From CAYTLQ01 sp964438715 (lineage in GTDB: Bacteria; Bacteroidota; Ignavibacteria; Ignavibacteriales; Ignavibacteriaceae), in assembly GCA_964438715.1 (NCBI GenBank), contig CAYTLQ010000111.1, positions 1-46,523 of the forward strand: a stretch of DNA of 46,523 nucleotides. The letters run 5' to 3'. Below the pieces are notes generated by a model, which saw only the letters and a program-made list of their open reading frames with translations, was not told where the DNA came from and ran no database searches. The translations under genes and the position numbers were made by a program. Shown in pieces: positions 43,676-46,523 of this stretch. How positions within the stretch are numbered: position 1 is the first letter of the stretch; each line of letters begins with the position of its first letter.

Positions 43676-43705
43676 GCCCGGCAAGCCCTCCGCCGGGCTT
43701 TTTTT
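43676..43705 (+). terminator. Terminator-like hairpin in the ilvE leader (possible attenuator)
   Basis: A perfect 7-bp GC stem (GCCCGGC/GCCGGGC) with a 9-base loop is followed by seven T residues. No plus-strand gene ends before it, and ilvE begins only 64 bases downstream. It therefore either attenuates ilvE transcription or ends a short RNA starting near 43641. Confidence 0.7.
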
Positions 43706-43768
43706 ATCTGCCGGAATTTTCTTAAAATTCATATAATATTCTTTCAAAATTCCATAAAAAGGCCTCAC

Positions 43769-44851
43769 ATGAAGGATTTAAAACTTGAGCTGAAACCACG
43801 AACTGAAAAAGTGGTTCTTCCCGATTCATTAGGATTTGGACTTATTTTTACTGATCACATATTTGAAATGGATTATATCCCCGGCGATGGCTGGACGAAT
43901 AAGACAATTAAACCATTGAGTAATTTCAGCATACACCCCGCTGCAATGTTTATACATTATGGTCAGGCGCTCTTCGAGGGACTCAAAGCATTTCGTCAGG
44001 TAAATGATGAAGTAGTAATTTTCCGTCCTGATAAGCACTTGCAAAGACTTAATAATTCTGCCCGCAGGCTCTGCATGCCCGAAATAGATATTCCATCGGT
44101 TATAGAAATAATGAAGGAACTGGTGAATATTGAACGAGACTGGATACCTACAAAACAGGGCGAATCGCTCTACATTCGTCCATTTATGATAGGTATGGAT
44201 TCCGTACTTGGGGTAAAGCCATCGCAGAGTTACAAATTTGTCATATTGCTCTCTCCGGTTGGAGCATATTATCCCGAAGGTTTCAAACCGGTAAAAATCC
44301 TTATACAGGATGACTATGTGCGTGCTGTTCGAAAAGGAATGGGTGAGTGTAAAACACCAGGTAACTATGCGGCAAGTCTTTTAGGCGCAGAAATGGCAAA
44401 AAAACAGGGATATACCCAGGTTCTTTGGCTTGATGCTGTTGAACTGAAATATATTGAAGAAGTTGGCACAATGAATATTTTTATTGCTTTTCAGGATGAG
44501 ATTGTTACACCAAAACTCACCGGCGGAATTTTGCCGGGCATAACCCGTATGTCGGTTTTGCAAGTACTTCGTGATTGGGGATATACGGTAAACGAACGGC
44601 TTATTTCGGTAGAAGAGTTTATCAATCGCTACGACAAAGGTGAAGTTGTGGATGTATTCGGCACTGGCACAGCATCGGTTATATCTGCAGTTGCTGAATT
44701 AAAATTTAAGGACAAAAGAATGCTCCTCAACGGTGGCGAAATCGGTCCCATAGCTCAGCGACTATTCGTTACAATGAGCGGCATTCAATCCGGAAAAGTC
44801 GCCGATAAATATGGATGGCTTACTCATGTAAATGATGAGGTTGTTGTTTGA
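43769..44851 (+). CDS. ilvE: Branched-chain amino acid aminotransferase
   Basis: This PLP-dependent class IV aminotransferase of 360 residues interconverts Leu, Ile and Val with their 2-oxo acids. I start it at the ATG at 43769, where the protein matches the class II BCAT start; an in-frame GTG at 43661 would translate the leader hairpin. Key blocks are HYGQALFEGLKAFR, RRLCMP, GECKTPGNYAASLLGAEMAKKQGY, then ELKYIEEVGTMNIF with the PLP lysine, and VFGTGTASVIS, which binds the cofactor phosphate. Its stop codon overlaps the next gene's ATG (TGATG). Confidence 0.94.
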   Translation: MKDLKLELKPRTEKVVLPDSLGFGLIFTDHIFEMDYIPGDGWTNKTIKPLSNFSIHPAAMFIHYGQALFEGLKAFRQVNDEVVIFRPDKHLQRLNNSARRLCMPEIDIPSVIEIMKELVNIERDWIPTKQGESLYIRPFMIGMDSVLGVKPSQSYKFVILLSPVGAYYPEGFKPVKILIQDDYVRAVRKGMGECKTPGNYAASLLGAEMAKKQGYTQVLWLDAVELKYIEEVGTMNIFIAFQDEIVTPKLTGGILPGITRMSVLQVLRDWGYTVNERLISVEEFINRYDKGEVVDVFGTGTASVISAVAELKFKDKRMLLNGGEIGPIAQRLFVTMSGIQSGKVADKYGWLTHVNDEVVV

Positions 44852-45930
44852 TGCGGGTGTTATCAGTTCTGGTAGCAGGGGTTTTGTTTCTTTGCCATGC
44901 ATTTGCCGGCGAAAAACCTAAACCGGTAAATATTATTTTTATTATTGGCGATGGCATGGGTATTCAACAGGTTACCGCTTCTGTTCTGAAGTTTAAAGAT
45001 AGTCCTTTCCGACTCTTTACAACAACGGGATTCTCAGTTACCTGTTCGGCTGATAATCTTATTACTGAATCTGCGGCCGGTGCATCTGCCTATTCAATTG
45101 CTCAGAGGACGAACAATAAATACATTGGTGTAAATACAAAAAAAGAGCCTGTTGAAACAGTAATGGAATTAGCTGAAAAACAGGGCTATCGTACAGGAGT
45201 GGTGGTAACAAGCTCCTTAACAAATGCAACTCCCGCCTCATTTATTTCTCATGTTCCTCATCGATCTATGGAATACGAAATTGCCAGACAGATACGGGAA
45301 ACTGAGTGGGATGTACTTGCCGGCGGAGGAAAAAAATTTTTTAACGCTGTGGATTCTTCCTCACTTTCAGACGGGAGAACAGTACTGCAGAAAATGTCTG
45401 ATGACGGATATTCATACTTTAATGATTTAACTTCTTTCATTAGTTCAGATGTTAAAACTCCTGTTATTGCCCTTTGCGGTGAAGAAGGAATTCCACGAGC
45501 CGACGAACGGAATTATACCTTAGGGCAGGTTGTTAAGAAATCCCTTTCATTATTGTCTAATGGCGATGAACCGTTTTTCCTTCTCATTGAAGGGTCCCAG
45601 ATTGACTGGGCATGCCATGTAAATGATGAAAAATATTTATTTGCAGAGTTAAACGATTTCAATACTGCGATTACCGAAGCTATTAATTTTGCAAAAAAGG
45701 ATGGTAATACACTGGTTGTAGTTACTGCTGATCATGAAACAGGTGGTACAGCTATTGTTGATGGCAAGAGTGATGGTTCTGAAATGAAACTCGCATTTGT
45801 TAATAAAGAACATACAGCCGGTATGGTGGGAGTATTTGCATTTGGAAAATATTCGGAATTATTTGGCGGTATTCAGGAAAATTATACCATTGGGGAAAAG
45901 CTCTTCAGGTTGGTGAAGGGGGAGGAATAA
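44851..45930 (+). CDS. Alkaline phosphatase, PhoA superfamily
   Basis: This exported metallophosphatase has 359 residues, starting with ATG at 44851 (a TTG one codon earlier is unlikely). A signal peptide (about 1-20, LVAGVLFLCHAFAG) is followed by NIIFIIGDGMG, the first metal-site motif, and by TESAAGASAY containing the Ser nucleophile. ATPASFISHVPHR and TADHETGG, both metal-binding, come later. The residue before the nucleophile is Glu, whereas most alkaline phosphatases have Asp (DSA). It lacks the insertions of E. coli PhoA and is shorter. It is translationally coupled to ilvE (1-base overlap), which is a metabolically unexpected pairing. Confidence 0.88.
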   Translation: MRVLSVLVAGVLFLCHAFAGEKPKPVNIIFIIGDGMGIQQVTASVLKFKDSPFRLFTTTGFSVTCSADNLITESAAGASAYSIAQRTNNKYIGVNTKKEPVETVMELAEKQGYRTGVVVTSSLTNATPASFISHVPHRSMEYEIARQIRETEWDVLAGGGKKFFNAVDSSSLSDGRTVLQKMSDDGYSYFNDLTSFISSDVKTPVIALCGEEGIPRADERNYTLGQVVKKSLSLLSNGDEPFFLLIEGSQIDWACHVNDEKYLFAELNDFNTAITEAINFAKKDGNTLVVVTADHETGGTAIVDGKSDGSEMKLAFVNKEHTAGMVGVFAFGKYSELFGGIQENYTIGEKLFRLVKGEE

Positions 45931-45956
45931 ACCCGGATAATCTTTAAAAAATTGGC

Positions 45957-46523
45957 TCAAAAGAAATTTTTGTAAAATGCAATTGCCTCCTCCAGCGGAG
46001 AGGGGGCAAGCCCCAGTTTTTGTAATTTGCTTATATCCATCGAAACATCTGCAACAGGAATTACCTGCGGTACCTGTTCCATTGTTATCGGGTTTAATAG
46101 CGATTCATCCATTCCGAAAATCTTACATGTAAGTTTGCCAAAATCATAACGACTGATCCTCTCCGGTCCTCCAAAATTAATAATCTCATTTCGGATTTCA
46201 GGGATTAAGAGTCCTGAAATAATTTTTGCCGCGTCTGCAAGTGAAAGAGGTGAGCGATACTGATCGGTAAATAAGTTCACCTTATTACCATTACGAAGGT
46301 TGCGCAGCATTTCGTAAAAAAATGTACCGGTATGTCCTTTCGGTATCCCGTACATTAATGCCGTGCGGAGAATGATATAGTTTTCGCAAAATTTCAGAAC
46401 TTTTCTTTCACCCAATAACTTTGTTTCTGCATAGAGAGAAGCCGGTACAAGTTTTGCCGTTTCAGTAAGCAGGGAGCCTCGGTAGCCTGCATAGACAAGA
46501 TCGGTAGAAGTATAAATTAATTT
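45957..46523 (-). CDS. NAD-dependent epimerase/dTDP-4-dehydrorhamnose reductase-like protein (partial)
   Basis: The reading frame stays open to the window edge, so the N-terminal Rossmann part is missing; 188 residues of the C-terminal portion are present. Reading inward from the edge gives LIYTSTDLVYAGYRGSLL, the serine-containing SDR block, then SLYAETKLLGE with the catalytic YxxxK motif. The substrate-binding part follows (TALMYGIPKGHTGTF, LFTDQYRSPLSLADAAKII, INFGGPERISRYDFGKL). This pattern is typical of extended SDR enzymes of the RmlD type. The nucleotide-sugar substrate cannot be deduced. A TTG at 46413-46415 is an internal Leu codon, not the start. Confidence 0.85.
   Translation of the reverse strand, partial: KLIYTSTDLVYAGYRGSLLTETAKLVPASLYAETKLLGERKVLKFCENYIILRTALMYGIPKGHTGTFFYEMLRNLRNGNKVNLFTDQYRSPLSLADAAKIISGLLIPEIRNEIINFGGPERISRYDFGKLTCKIFGMDESLLNPITMEQVPQVIPVADVSMDISKLQKLGLAPSPLEEAIAFYKNFF

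Noticed and set aside
43661..43768. 36-residue N-terminal extension of IlvE from a GTG start
   Set aside because: It would translate the terminator hairpin and has no counterpart in the aminotransferase family; the ATG at 43769 fits family length. It is kept only as a possible leader frame.

Overview
The window looks like chromosomal DNA from the Bacteroidota/Ignavibacteriota group, most likely an Ignavibacteria-type heterotroph. The evidence is AT-rich DNA; few strong Shine-Dalgarno sites; two secreted proteins ending in the type IX secretion (T9SS) sorting domain with the NYPNPFNP signature common in Ignavibacteria; TonB-dependent receptors; an OmpA protein with thrombospondin type-3 repeats; and a duplicated-domain (CrtYcd type) lycopene cyclase. 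Taxonomy is inferred from gene content only; no rRNA gene is present.

Layout. 1-5230: a non-coding stretch, an orphan multi-PAS/GAF histidine kinase and a T9SS-exported BNR/YCF48-like protein. 5465-5731: a small inverted-repeat element. 5798-12375: housekeeping genes (nrnA, pepA, membrane protein, tRNA-Met, secG, PBP4-type dacB, LOG-family protein, rpsU, zinc-ribbon/tudor protein). 12743-14601: a two-gene accessory islet, tcmP plus a three-Cys Gp37/Gp68 (DUF5131) protein. 14795-24277: rlmD, a methyltransferase, an outer-membrane receptor-like protein, DUF2911-TPR, an esterase, and four small secreted or membrane proteins of mostly unknown function. 24281-26712: HisN-like phosphatase and an OmpA/TSP3 protein. 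26868-31922: a tightly overlapping five-gene carotenoid operon (desaturase, crtB, unknown exported protein, lycopene cyclase, second desaturase). 32096-35042: a DUF4097 beta-repeat protein and a T9SS-exported GHL10 glycosidase-like protein. 35091-36133: a 1.04-kb repeat element. 36186-40654: a K+ channel with RCK domain, then a cobalamin riboswitch with a Shine-Dalgarno-sequestering hairpin controlling a BtuB-like receptor, and a DUF6580 membrane protein. 40730-46523: HAD phosphatase, DUF423, ROK kinase, LEA-2 lipoprotein, ilvE, alkaline phosphatase and a partial RmlD-type reductase cut by the window end.

Most notable observations. (1) Two intergenic elements 30 kb apart share a left end, have GGTGTA(C/T)GACA-type inverted termini and are flanked by different exact 8-bp direct repeats (TTTATTCG and GAGTGCAG). 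They look like non-autonomous transposable elements packed with short palindromes, and the larger one holds a ~320-bp tandem repeat. (2) The tcmP/DUF5131 islet is a conserved but functionally unassigned pair. (3) The riboswitch-hairpin-receptor arrangement is unusually legible. (4) An unstudied exported protein is translationally coupled inside the carotenoid operon.
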